Positions 16,310-25,231 of a stretch of 64,000 bases of DNA are shown here, in pieces (the first letter of the stretch is position 1; each line of letters opens with the position of its first letter). The translations under genes were made by a program, and so were the position numbers. This DNA is from CAWEYO01 sp963813315 (GTDB lineage: Bacteria; Pseudomonadota; Alphaproteobacteria; Rhizobiales; Rhizobiaceae), in contig CAWEYO010000012.1 in NCBI GenBank assembly GCA_963813315.1, positions 1-64,000 of the forward strand, read 5' to 3'. Under the pieces are notes generated by a model. It did no database searches. It was not told the origin of the DNA and worked only from the letters and a program-made list of their open reading frames with translations.

Positions 16310-17338
16310 ATGATATCGCTTGCTCAGCTCGGCCATCCGCTTCGCATCGGCCATGTGGAAATCCGTAACCGCGTGTTCCTCGCGCCGATGTCGGGCGTTA
16401 CCGACCAACCGTTCCGGAGCCGGGCATACTCTCATGGCGCCGGCCTTGTCGTGTCCGAGATGATCGCGAGCGGCGAGCTGGCGAAGGGCCGGCCGGAATG
16501 CGAGCGCCGCATCCGAAGGTCCGGCGCCCCGGTGCATATGGTTCAGCTCGCGGGGAGGGAACCGCGGCTCATGGCCGAGGCGGCCCGCATCGCAGCCGGA
16601 GAGGGCGCCGACATTATCGATATCAACATGGGCTGCCCGGCCAAGAAAGTGACCGGCGGATATGCTGGCTCCGCGCTGATGCGTGAGCCCGACCACGCAC
16701 TGGCGCTGATTGATGCGGTTGTTGGGGCTGTCGATCTGCCTGTCACGGTCAAGATGCGGCTGGGCTGGGACGAAACCTCGCTGAATGCGCCGCTGCTTGC
16801 CCGCCGTGCCGAACAGGCCGGCGTGAAGATGGTGACCGTGCATGGCCGCACACGCTGCCAGTTCTATCAGGGCAAGGCTGACTGGCGGGCGATAGCCAGG
16901 GTCAAGGAGGCCGTATCGATTCCGGTTGTCGCCAATGGCGACGTGACGAGCGCTTCCTCAGCCGCGCAAATTCTGTCGCACTCAGGGGCCGATGCCGTAA
17001 TGGTCGGACGGGTGAGCTACGGCGCGCCTTGGACCGCCGGGGAAATCGCGAATTCCGCAAACGGCGCGCCCACGCGGGATGTTCCGCGCACGCCGGAACA
17101 GGTCGCCGACTATGTAATCTCTCACTATGAGGCCATGCTGTGCCTTTACGGCACCGAGAGCGGCGTTCGCCAGGCGCGCAAGCATCTTGGCTGGTATCTG
17201 GACCGCAGCGCCGCAAACCTCTCCCCGGAACTTCGCACGGCGATCATGACCGGCAGCGACCCCGCTTCTGTGATTGGACGGCTGCGCGAAGCGTTTCTGG
17301 GGTCCGAAGAACGGATCGAAACAAGGAAAGTCGCATGA
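16310..17338 (+). CDS. dusB: tRNA-dihydrouridine synthase (DusB/NifR3)
   Basis: A TIM-barrel flavoprotein of about 342 residues. FLAPMSGVTDQPFR (FMN site), DINMGCPAKKVTGGYAGSAL (catalytic Cys), VTVHGRTRCQFYQG and VVANGDVTSASSA are the Dus signatures. It reduces uridines in tRNA D-loops. It is the first gene of the classical nifR3-ntrB-ntrC operon of alphaproteobacteria and overlaps ntrB by 4 bases. ATG 16310 gives MISLAQLGHPLRIG; a TTG two codons upstream is also possible. Confidence 0.94.
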   Translation: MISLAQLGHPLRIGHVEIRNRVFLAPMSGVTDQPFRSRAYSHGAGLVVSEMIASGELAKGRPECERRIRRSGAPVHMVQLAGREPRLMAEAARIAAGEGADIIDINMGCPAKKVTGGYAGSALMREPDHALALIDAVVGAVDLPVTVKMRLGWDETSLNAPLLARRAEQAGVKMVTVHGRTRCQFYQGKADWRAIARVKEAVSIPVVANGDVTSASSAAQILSHSGADAVMVGRVSYGAPWTAGEIANSANGAPTRDVPRTPEQVADYVISHYEAMLCLYGTESGVRQARKHLGWYLDRSAANLSPELRTAIMTGSDPASVIGRLREAFLGSEERIETRKVA

Positions 17339-18474
17339 ATGTAACGACGTCTCACGCCCTGACGGCCCTGGACGCCGCGCAGATTGTGCTCAACACCATC
17401 CGCCACCCGGTCATCATGCTCGGGCCGGACGGCATGATCACATTCGCAAACGCCGACGCGGAAGGATTTTTCCGTGCAAGCGCCTCCATGCTGGCCCGCA
17501 GCACATTGGCCAGGTTCGTGCCTTTCAGTAGCCCGCTCCTGACACTGGTCGATCAGGTGCGGGCACGCCGTGCACCCGTCAACGAATACCGCGTGGATAT
17601 TTCCTCACCCCGGCTCGGCGTCGAAAAGATCGTCGACATCTATGTCGCGCCGGTGACGGAAATGCCGGGATCGGTCGTGGTGATGTTCCAGGAACGCTCC
17701 ATGGCGGACAAGATCGACCGCCAGATGACCCACCGAGGCGCGGCGCGCTCGGTCACGGGGCTGGCGGCAATGCTGGCTCATGAGATCAAGAACCCGCTTT
17801 CCGGCATTCGCGGCGCGGCACAGCTGCTTGAAACGGCCCTGTCGGACGAGGATCGCGCCTTGACGAGGCTGATCACCGCCGAGACCGACCGCATCGTCTC
17901 GCTTGTCGACCGCATGGAGGTATTCTCCGACGAGCGGCCAATCGACCGCTATCCGGTCAACATCCATGTCGTACTGGATCATGTAAAGGCGATTGCCAGG
18001 AACGGTTTCGCCAAACAAATCAAGATCATGGAGGATTATGATCCATCATTGCCTCCGGTCTACGCCAATCGCGACCAGCTCATTCAAGTATTCCTCAACC
18101 TGGTCAAGAACGCTGCCGAGGCGATCAGCGGTGATCCGCTTGGTGAGATTACGCTTTCCACGGCCTTCCGCCCTGGAATTCGCGTGTCGGTTCCCGGTTC
18201 CACGGATCGTGTGTCGCTTCCGCTGGAATTCTGCGTTCGCGACAATGGTCCCGGCGTTCCGGACGACATCCTGCCGATCCTTTTCGATCCGTTCATCACC
18301 ACCAAGCCCAACGGCTCCGGTCTGGGTCTCGCTCTGGTTGCAAAAATCGTCGGCGAACATGGCGGCGTCATAGAATGCAACTCCACGCCGCGTGGGGCTT
18401 CCTTCCGCATACTCCTGCCGGCATGGAAGGAAGCGCCGCCTGCCGCCAATCCCGGAGGGAGCCTGCGTCGATGA
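17335..18474 (+). CDS. ntrB: Nitrogen regulation sensor kinase NtrB
   Basis: A 379-residue soluble histidine kinase. It has a PAS domain at about 15-120 (HPVIMLGPDGMITFANADAE), an H-box LAHEIKNPLSGIRGAAQLL with His at about 148, an N-box (NLVKNAAEAI) and G-boxes (DNGPGVPDD, GSGLGLALV). With PII it phosphorylates or dephosphorylates NtrC according to nitrogen supply. The start at 17335 follows from the PAS N-terminus and the ATGA overlap with dusB; the frame is open further upstream, inside dusB. It overlaps ntrC by 4 bases. Confidence 0.95.
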   Translation: MNVTTSHALTALDAAQIVLNTIRHPVIMLGPDGMITFANADAEGFFRASASMLARSTLARFVPFSSPLLTLVDQVRARRAPVNEYRVDISSPRLGVEKIVDIYVAPVTEMPGSVVVMFQERSMADKIDRQMTHRGAARSVTGLAAMLAHEIKNPLSGIRGAAQLLETALSDEDRALTRLITAETDRIVSLVDRMEVFSDERPIDRYPVNIHVVLDHVKAIARNGFAKQIKIMEDYDPSLPPVYANRDQLIQVFLNLVKNAAEAISGDPLGEITLSTAFRPGIRVSVPGSTDRVSLPLEFCVRDNGPGVPDDILPILFDPFITTKPNGSGLGLALVAKIVGEHGGVIECNSTPRGASFRILLPAWKEAPPAANPGGSLRR

Positions 18475-19931
18475 GTGTGCGCGGCAACATCCTGGTCGCC
18501 GATGACGATGCCGCAATCCGCACGGTGCTCAACCAGGCCCTGTCGCGCTCGGGCCACGATGTCAGGGTCACTTCGAACGCCGCAACGCTCTGGCGGTGGG
18601 TCGCGGCGGGCGAGGGTGACCTGGTGATTACCGATGTCGTGATGCCCGACGAAAATGCCTTCGACATGCTGCCGCGCATCAAGAAGGCGCGCCCGGAGCT
18701 GCCAGTCATCGTCATGAGTGCCCAAAACACTTTCATGACCGCGATTCGCGCTTCGGAAACCGGTGCCTATGAATATCTGCCGAAGCCGTTCGACCTCACC
18801 GAACTTCTTAACATCGTCAATCGGGCGCTCGCGGAGCCAAAACGCCCATCACCCAAGGCGCGCAGCGACGAGCAGCCGGAATCGATGCCGTTGGTAGGCC
18901 GGTCGGGAGCGATGCAGGACATCTACCGAATGCTCGCCCGCATGATGCAAACCGACCTGACGGTCATGATCACGGGCGAATCCGGCACCGGCAAGGAACT
19001 CGTGGCCCGTGCGCTGCACGAGTACGGCCGCCGCCGTAACGGGCCATTTGTGGCGATCAACATGGCAGCGATTCCACGCGACCTCATCGAATCGGAACTC
19101 TTCGGCCATGAGAAGGGCGCCTTCACGGGAGCCCAGAACCGCTCGACCGGCCGCTTCGAGCAAGCCGAGGGTGGCACACTCTTTCTCGATGAAATCGGCG
19201 ATATGCCGATGGAGGCGCAGACACGCCTGCTGCGCGTGCTCCAGGAAGGCGAGTATACGACGGTTGGCGGACGCACGCCGATCAAGAGCGACGTCCGCAT
19301 CGTTGCCGCCACCAACAAGGATCTGCGGACGCTGATCAATCAGGGTCTTTTCCGCGAAGACCTCTTCTACCGCCTGAATGTGGTGCCGCTGCGCCTGCCG
19401 CCGCTCAGGGAACGATCGGAAGATATTCCAGACCTTATCCGTCATTTCTTCAAGCAGGGCGAGGGCGAGGGCCTTCAGGCCAAGCGGATTTCCGGCGGCG
19501 GCATCGAACTGATGAAGCGCTATCCATGGCCGGGCAATGTGCGCGAGCTGGAAAATCTGGTTCGCCGCCTGGCCGCGCTCTATCCGCAGGACGAGATTTC
19601 GGCCGAGATCATCGGCGCGGAACTGCGGACGGGCGTATCGCCGTCGGCTGAGGGCGGGTTCCTGCCGGATGATCTGTCCATAGGACAGGCGGTCGAACAC
19701 TATCTGCAGCGTTACTTTGGGATGTTCAAGGGCGATCTGCCTCCGCCGGGCCTCTATCAGCGCGTGCTTGCGGAGGTCGAGTTTCCGTTGGTTCTGGCGG
19801 CAATGACGGCAACGCGGGGCAACCAGATCAAGGCGGCCGAACTGCTCGGCGTCAACCGCAATACGCTGCGCAAGAAAATTCGCGAACTTGGCGTTAATAT
19901 CTATCGCGGCGGCAAACAGCCCGACGGTTAG
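18471..19931 (+). CDS. ntrC: Nitrogen regulator NtrC (sigma54 activator)
   Basis: 486 residues in the order receiver, AAA+ and Fis-HTH. The receiver has DDD near residue 10 and the phosphoacceptor Asp at about 54 in VITDVVMPDE. The AAA+ domain has Walker A GESGTGKE at about 169, the sigma54-contact loop GAFTGA at about 217 and GGTLFLDEIGDM. The HTH is at about 445-480 (GNQIKAAELLGVNRNTLRKK). All catalytic and sigma54-interaction motifs are intact. It activates glnA/nif-type promoters under nitrogen limitation. A palindromic hairpin follows the stop and separates ntrC from ntrY. Confidence 0.96.
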   Translation: MSVRGNILVADDDAAIRTVLNQALSRSGHDVRVTSNAATLWRWVAAGEGDLVITDVVMPDENAFDMLPRIKKARPELPVIVMSAQNTFMTAIRASETGAYEYLPKPFDLTELLNIVNRALAEPKRPSPKARSDEQPESMPLVGRSGAMQDIYRMLARMMQTDLTVMITGESGTGKELVARALHEYGRRRNGPFVAINMAAIPRDLIESELFGHEKGAFTGAQNRSTGRFEQAEGGTLFLDEIGDMPMEAQTRLLRVLQEGEYTTVGGRTPIKSDVRIVAATNKDLRTLINQGLFREDLFYRLNVVPLRLPPLRERSEDIPDLIRHFFKQGEGEGLQAKRISGGGIELMKRYPWPGNVRELENLVRRLAALYPQDEISAEIIGAELRTGVSPSAEGGFLPDDLSIGQAVEHYLQRYFGMFKGDLPPPGLYQRVLAEVEFPLVLAAMTATRGNQIKAAELLGVNRNTLRKKIRELGVNIYRGGKQPDG

Positions 19932-19972
19932 AGCGGCGGACGCTACCAGGCTGCCGCTCTATCTCTATGCTT

Positions 19973-20020
19973 GAGCATCGGATTCCCCGAAACCGGTTCC
20001 CACTTTCGGGTCCGATGCTC
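19973..20020. repeat. Perfect 10-bp-stem palindromic repeat between ntrC and ntrY
   Basis: GAGCATCGGA pairs with TCCGATGCTC, enclosing GAAACCGGTTCCCACTTTC. This is a short palindromic repeat common in Hyphomicrobiales intergenic regions. The RNA hairpin is followed by TAAAAGTTT, so it may attenuate readthrough from ntrBC into ntrYX. Partial relatives lie at 14341 and 34866. Confidence 0.75.
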
Positions 20021-20065
20021 TAAAAGTTTACCGGTCGAGCCGGCCTTTGTTGCATAATCGCCACA

Positions 20066-22396
20066 ATGCGTTGCATACATGCCACGCAAATCAATGACCT
20101 TTCAGTGCGCATGACGAATCAGACGCAGGCAGCGGCCCGACCGCTGTTTTCCAAACCCAACGCAACCGAAGGGCGCCGCCTGCTGGCTCTTCCGGGAGTT
20201 GTTGCCGTGGTCGCCGCGATGCTGGCGGCAGCGGTTTCGTTTGCGATTCTGCTAGGTGGTCTCGAGCCTTACGTCGCGCCCGACCACAGAACCACTTTGG
20301 TCGTTATCGCCATCAACGCAATCCTGGTGCTTGCGCTGATCGCGCTGATCGGGCGCGAAGCGCACCGGATCTACGTCGCGCGGCGTCGCGGCAAGGCTGC
20401 GTCGAGGCTGCACGTCCGCATCGTGACGATGTTCTCGCTGGTCGCCGCCATTCCCGCAATTCTGGTGGCCGTGGTGGCGTCGATCACGCTCGATATCGGG
20501 CTCGATCGCTGGTTCGAGCTCAGGACGAAGGTGATCATAAGTTCGTCGCTGTCGATTGCCGAAGCCTATGTCCAGGAAAACGGCCGCAATCTGCAGGGCA
20601 CGACATTGTCGATGGCCTATACGCTGGACCAGGCCCGCTCACTTTACAATCTTGACCAGACTGGATTCCAGGAACTTGTCACGCGACAGGCGATCGGCCG
20701 CGCTTTGTCCCATGCGGCGCTGGTGCGGAGTGACGGCGCGGTAATAGTCGCGGCCAAGACCAACGCGGACTTCGAAATGCCGAAAATTCCGGACGAATGG
20801 ATCCAGTCGGCGACGGAGGGAGAACCCGTGCTGATCGAGCCGCGTCGCCGCAACATTGTAGGCGCGATCGTCAAGCTGCGCGAAATCCCCGACGCCTATC
20901 TCTATACCATCCGCCTCGTCGACCCGGAGGTCATCAAGGCGCGCGAAATCGTCCGCTCGAACACCAACGAATATCGCGGCCTGGAAGCCACGAGACCGAC
21001 GACACAGATTGCCTTTGCGCTGCTCTATCTGGGGTTGACATTGATCGTGGTGCTCGCCGCGATCTGGACAGGCATTGCCGTCGCCGACCGGCTGGTCCGG
21101 CCGATCCGCCAGTTGATCGGCGCCGCCGACGAAGTTTCCACCGGCAATCTCGACGTGTCGGTGCCTGTCAGGCTGTCCGACGGCGATGTCGGCTCGCTTG
21201 CCGATACGTTCAACAAGATGATCCTGGAGCTGAAGTCCCAGCGCAACGAGCTCCTGCATGCCAAGGACGTCATCGACGACCGCCGCCGTTTTTCGGAGGC
21301 GGTTTTGGCCGGGGTGACAGCAGGTGTCATCGGCGTGGACTCCGCAGGCGTCATCACCATCGTAAACCGCTCCGCGGAGACCATGTTGGGCATTTCGGCG
21401 AGTGCGGCCGTCGGCCGCGAGCTGTTGATCATCCTTCCGCATGTCGGCCGCGTGCTGGAGATCGGCCGCAGATCCGGACGGCCGGTCTACCGTGAGCAGG
21501 TGACTTTCTACCGGGGAGGGACGGAACGCACGTTCAACGTGCAGATGACAGTCGAAGGGGAAACCCTGACGGAGGGCAAGTCCTACGTGGTCACCATCGA
21601 TGACATCACCGACCTTGTCCAGGCTCAGCGTTCGTCCGCCTGGGCCGACGTTGCGCGCCGCATCGCGCACGAGATCAAGAACCCGCTGACGCCCATCCAG
21701 CTCTCCGCCGAACGCATTCGCAGGCGATATGGCAAGGTAATCACCGAGGACCGCGAAGTCTTCGATCAGTGCACCGACACGATCATCCGCCAGGTCGAGG
21801 ATATCGGCCGTATGGTGGATGAGTTCTCTGCTTTCGCCCGTATGCCGAAGCCCGACATGCAGACGCTCGACCTGCGGGAGCCGCTGCGCGAAGCGTCGTT
21901 CCTCATCGAGGTCAGCCGCGCCGACATCGCTTTCGAGCGAGACTTCGGCCAGGAGCCGCTGATGGGCACTTTTGACAGCCGGCTGATGGCGCAGGCATTC
22001 GGAAACGTGGTGAAGAACGCGGCCGAAGCGATCGAGGCAGCAGAAAGCGAGGGCCGCCGCTCGGGCGTCATCCGCATTCGCGCCCGGCGCGAGGTCAATA
22101 CGATTCGCGTCGATGTGATCGATAACGGCAAGGGCCTGCCGCGGGAGAATAGGCAACGTCTCCTCGAACCCTACATGACGACGCGGGAAAAGGGCACGGG
22201 GCTTGGATTGGCGATCGTCAAGAAAATCGTGGAGGACCATGGCGGCCGCCTGGAACTTCACGATGCCGCAGCGGACTTTCACGAAGGACGCGGCGCGATG
22301 ATCACAATCATCCTCCCCGCTGCCACGGCGCGTTCACGTGCCGAAACGCAGCCATCCAGCGACAAAGATATCGAAAAGGTCACCAATGGCTTCTGA
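20066..22396 (+). CDS. ntrY: Membrane sensor kinase NtrY
   Basis: The kinase is up to 776 residues; an internal start at MTNQTQAAARPLF (residue 16) is also possible. Three N-terminal transmembrane helices (about 42-140) precede a periplasmic/extracytoplasmic segment, and a fourth helix lies near 310-335. HAMP (DRLVRPIRQLIGAADEV), PAS (about 400-500), an H-box RRIAHEIKNPLTPIQLSAERI core with His at about 534, and HATPase (NVVKNAAEAIE, GTGLGLAIVKKI) follow. NtrYX responds to redox/nitrogen status in Brucella and rhizobia. It overlaps ntrX by 11 bases. Confidence 0.95.
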   Translation: MRCIHATQINDLSVRMTNQTQAAARPLFSKPNATEGRRLLALPGVVAVVAAMLAAAVSFAILLGGLEPYVAPDHRTTLVVIAINAILVLALIALIGREAHRIYVARRRGKAASRLHVRIVTMFSLVAAIPAILVAVVASITLDIGLDRWFELRTKVIISSSLSIAEAYVQENGRNLQGTTLSMAYTLDQARSLYNLDQTGFQELVTRQAIGRALSHAALVRSDGAVIVAAKTNADFEMPKIPDEWIQSATEGEPVLIEPRRRNIVGAIVKLREIPDAYLYTIRLVDPEVIKAREIVRSNTNEYRGLEATRPTTQIAFALLYLGLTLIVVLAAIWTGIAVADRLVRPIRQLIGAADEVSTGNLDVSVPVRLSDGDVGSLADTFNKMILELKSQRNELLHAKDVIDDRRRFSEAVLAGVTAGVIGVDSAGVITIVNRSAETMLGISASAAVGRELLIILPHVGRVLEIGRRSGRPVYREQVTFYRGGTERTFNVQMTVEGETLTEGKSYVVTIDDITDLVQAQRSSAWADVARRIAHEIKNPLTPIQLSAERIRRRYGKVITEDREVFDQCTDTIIRQVEDIGRMVDEFSAFARMPKPDMQTLDLREPLREASFLIEVSRADIAFERDFGQEPLMGTFDSRLMAQAFGNVVKNAAEAIEAAESEGRRSGVIRIRARREVNTIRVDVIDNGKGLPRENRQRLLEPYMTTREKGTGLGLAIVKKIVEDHGGRLELHDAAADFHEGRGAMITIILPAATARSRAETQPSSDKDIEKVTNGF

Positions 22397-23747
22397 CATC
22401 CTTATCGTCGACGACGAAGAAGACATCCGCGAACTAGTCGCAGGGATCCTGAGTGACGAGGGCCATGAGGCACGCACAGCGCATGACAGCGACAGCGCGC
22501 TCGCGGCAATCGCGGATCGGGCGCCTCGACTGGTTTTTCTCGATATATGGCTGCAAGGCTCGCGGCTCGACGGGCTGGCGCTCCTCGACCGGATGAAGGT
22601 TTTGCATCCCGACCTCCCCATCGTGATGATTTCCGGCCACGGCACGATCGAAACCGCGGTGTCGGCAATTCGGCGGGGGGCCTACGATTTCATCGAAAAG
22701 CCGTTCAAGGCGGATCGCCTCATCCTCATCGCCGAGCGTGCCCTCGAAACCTCGAAGCTCAAGCGCGAGGTTTCCGACCTCAAGCTGCGCAGCAGCGACA
22801 GCTTCGATTTGATCGGCATGTCCGCGCCCATGGCTCATCTGCGCCAGACCATCGAGCGCGTCGCGCCGACAAACAGCCGCGTCATGATCATTGGGCCGTC
22901 CGGCTCCGGCAAGGAACTGGTGGCCCGCGCCATCCACGCGCACTCGGCGCGCAGTACTGGTCCCTTCGTATGTCTCAACGCGGCCACGATCACGCCGGAG
23001 CGGATGGAGACCGAACTTTTCGGCACGGAATCGAATGGCGGAGAACGCAAGGTCGGCGCCCTGGAGGAGGCCCATCGAGGCATTCTCTACCTCGACGAGG
23101 TAGCAGACATGCCGCGAGAAACGCAGAGCAAGATCCTGCGTGTCCTGGTCGACCAGCAGTTCGAGCGGGTAGGGGGCACGAAGCGGGTCAAGGTCGACGT
23201 CCGAATCATCTCGTCGACCGCGCAGAACCTTGAGGCGATGATTGCGGACGGCCGTTTCAGGGAGGATCTCTTTCACCGGCTTGCCGTCGTTCCGGTCATG
23301 GTTCCCGGGCTTGCGGAACGCCGGGAGGATATTCCCTTCCTGGTCGACCATTTCATGCGCCAGGTGGCTCGCCAAGCTGGTATCAAACCACGCCGCATCG
23401 GCGACGATGCGCTGGCAGTGCTGCAAGCGCACAATTGGCCTGGAAACGTCCGCCAGCTTCGAAACAACATCGAACGGCTGATGATCCTGGTGCGCGGCGA
23501 GGATGTCGAGGCGCCTATAAGTGCCGATCTGCTTCCAGCCGAAATCGGCGATGTCATGCCGAGGACGCCGAACCAGTCCGACCAGCACATCATGGCGCTG
23601 CCGTTGCGCGAGGCGCGCGAACTGTTCGAGAAGGAATATCTACTGGCCCAGATCAACCGGTTCGGCGGCAATATCTCACGCACGGCGGAATTCATCGGCA
23701 TGGAACGGTCCGCCTTGCACAGGAAGCTGAAGTCACTCGGCGTCTGA
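22386..23747 (+). CDS. ntrX: Response regulator NtrX (lacks GAFTGA loop)
   Basis: 453 residues starting at ATG 22386, since the receiver begins MASDILIVDDEEDI. The phosphoacceptor Asp is in LVFLDIWLQG (about 52). The AAA+ domain has Walker A GPSGSGKE at about 170 and Walker B GILYLDEVADM. Between them, the sigma54-contact loop GAFTGA seen in NtrC is replaced by GTESNGGERKVGALEE. The C-terminal Fis-type HTH is ISRTAEFIGMERSALHRKLK. The loss of the loop, known for alphaproteobacterial NtrX, implies action without sigma54. The partner kinase is the overlapping NtrY. Confidence 0.95.
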   Translation: MASDILIVDDEEDIRELVAGILSDEGHEARTAHDSDSALAAIADRAPRLVFLDIWLQGSRLDGLALLDRMKVLHPDLPIVMISGHGTIETAVSAIRRGAYDFIEKPFKADRLILIAERALETSKLKREVSDLKLRSSDSFDLIGMSAPMAHLRQTIERVAPTNSRVMIIGPSGSGKELVARAIHAHSARSTGPFVCLNAATITPERMETELFGTESNGGERKVGALEEAHRGILYLDEVADMPRETQSKILRVLVDQQFERVGGTKRVKVDVRIISSTAQNLEAMIADGRFREDLFHRLAVVPVMVPGLAERREDIPFLVDHFMRQVARQAGIKPRRIGDDALAVLQAHNWPGNVRQLRNNIERLMILVRGEDVEAPISADLLPAEIGDVMPRTPNQSDQHIMALPLREARELFEKEYLLAQINRFGGNISRTAEFIGMERSALHRKLKSLGV

Positions 23748-23873
23748 AACGCTGTGCTTTCTGCAAAGGCGGGGTCGCCTTGCCGTTCAGGCCATGACTG
23801 CCGGGATACTTGTATTTTGGTGCCGGAGCCTGAAAGTCGTAAGCGGACGAATCATTACCAATGGTGGGGAAAA

Positions 23874-24737
23874 ATGCCGCGCATCGCATATGTTAACGGC
23901 CGTTATTTCGCTCATCGCGACGCGTCGGTGCATATCGAGGATCGCGGCTATCAGTTTGGCGATGGTGTCTACGAGGTCTGCGAGGTGGCGCGCGGGTACA
24001 TTATCGACATGACCCGCCATCTCGACCGGTTTAACCGGTCGCTCTCCGCCCTTGGCATCGACCGGCCGATGACACGGAAGGCGCTGGAGATGGTCATGCG
24101 CGAGGTCGTCCGCCGCAACCGCGTGGCCAACGGGCTGGTTTATCTGCAGGTGACCCGCGGCGTCGCAAGCCGTGACCACGTTTTCCCCGCAAACGGTACC
24201 CGGCCTGCCTTGGTGGTGACCGCAAAGCAGACTGACCCTATGGTAGCGGCGAAGAAGGCGGAGACCGGCCTCAGGGTCATTACCGTTCCGGAAAATCGGT
24301 GGGCGAGGGTGGACATCAAGACGATTGGCCTGTTGCCCAACGTCCTGGCGCGCCAGAAAGCAAAGGAGGCCGGCGCGCAGGAGGCGTGGTTCGTAGACCC
24401 TGACGGCACCGTGAAGGAGGGCGCGGCAACCAACGCATGGATCGTAACCCGCGATGGTAAGCTCATCACCCGCCCCGCGGAAATGGGCATCCTTCGCGGT
24501 GTCACCCGCACGACGCTCTTCGATGTCGCCAGCCGCCTCGGACTTGAAATCGAAGAACGCGCCTTTTCGGTCGACGAAGCAAGGGCTGCGCGAGAAGCTT
24601 TTATTACCGCTGCGTCCACCGTGGTCATGCCGGTCGTAGCGATCGACGGTCACCCGATAGCGAACGGTCATCCGGGCGCGGTCGCACTTTCGCTGCGTAG
24701 CGCCTTTTTTGACGTTGCGGAAAAAACTCCGGCCTGA
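23874..24737 (+). CDS. dat: D-amino-acid aminotransferase (class IV PLP)
   Basis: A 287-residue fold-type IV transaminase. Motifs are EDRGYQFGDGVYEV near the N-terminus, the PLP-Lys in RVDIKTIGLLPNVLARQKA, EGAATNAWIV and ILRGVTRTTL. It interconverts D-alanine/D-glutamate for cell-wall precursors, or branched-chain substrates; the family cannot be split with certainty by eye. The start ATG 23874 is chosen at the conserved MPRIAYVNG. It lies between ntrX and hfq, as in related Hyphomicrobiales; a trkA gene often found in this interval in rhizobia is absent. Confidence 0.88.
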   Translation: MPRIAYVNGRYFAHRDASVHIEDRGYQFGDGVYEVCEVARGYIIDMTRHLDRFNRSLSALGIDRPMTRKALEMVMREVVRRNRVANGLVYLQVTRGVASRDHVFPANGTRPALVVTAKQTDPMVAAKKAETGLRVITVPENRWARVDIKTIGLLPNVLARQKAKEAGAQEAWFVDPDGTVKEGAATNAWIVTRDGKLITRPAEMGILRGVTRTTLFDVASRLGLEIEERAFSVDEARAAREAFITAASTVVMPVVAIDGHPIANGHPGAVALSLRSAFFDVAEKTPA

Positions 24738-24915
24738 TACCGGCTTCACTTGGCAAGGTGCAGGTCGTCCTTGCTTAGTCTTGTTCCCCGAACACGATCG
24801 GGAAAAAACTGACAGACTGGTCGGACAGGATTATGCGTAAAAACAAAGCTTTAGAGAGAGACTGCGATTAAGTAGAGCCATTTCACTCTAGATGGCCGGG
24901 ATGTGTTTTGCGCGC

Positions 24916-24944
24916 TTGACATCCCGCTAATATTTTGGCGCACT
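24916..24944 (+). promoter_or_regulatory. Possible hfq promoter (-35 TTGACA)
   Basis: CTTGACA at 24915-24921 is the rhizobial sigma70-type -35 box, 62 bases before the hfq start. The -10 region 17 bases later (CGCACT) is poor, with TAATATT just upstream of it. This is weak evidence. Confidence 0.25.
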
Positions 24945-24982
24945 AGCCACACTGCGCAGGGGATCGGCGAAAGAAAAAAACA

Positions 24983-25231
24983 ATGGCGGAACGATCGCAA
25001 AATCTTCAGGACCTGTTCCTGAATTCAGTTCGTAAAAGCAAGAACCCTCTTACCATTTTTCTCATCAACGGCGTCAAGCTGACAGGCGTCGTGACGTCGT
25101 TCGACAATTTCTGTGTGTTGTTACGCCGCGACGGCCACTCGCAGCTTGTCTATAAGCACGCCATTTCCACCATCATGCCAAGCCAGCCGGTTCAGATGTT
25201 CGATGGCGAGGAAAATAACCGGGAAGCCTGA
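24983..25231 (+). CDS. hfq: RNA chaperone Hfq
   Basis: The standard 82-residue alphaproteobacterial Hfq. It has the Sm1 region (LQDLFLNSVRKSKNPLTIFL, GVKLTGVVTSFDNF) and the Sm2 motif VYKHAISTIMP. The hexamer pairs small RNAs with mRNAs; in rhizobia it affects nif regulation and stress. It is joined without a gap to hflX (TGA followed directly by its TTG start), a conserved pair. Confidence 0.97.
   Translation: MAERSQNLQDLFLNSVRKSKNPLTIFLINGVKLTGVVTSFDNFCVLLRRDGHSQLVYKHAISTIMPSQPVQMFDGEENNREA

Noticed and set aside
20639..22282. 547-residue open frame antisense to ntrY
   Set aside because: It mirrors the NtrY codons, with His/Arg-rich composition typical of an antisense shadow and no recognisable motif.
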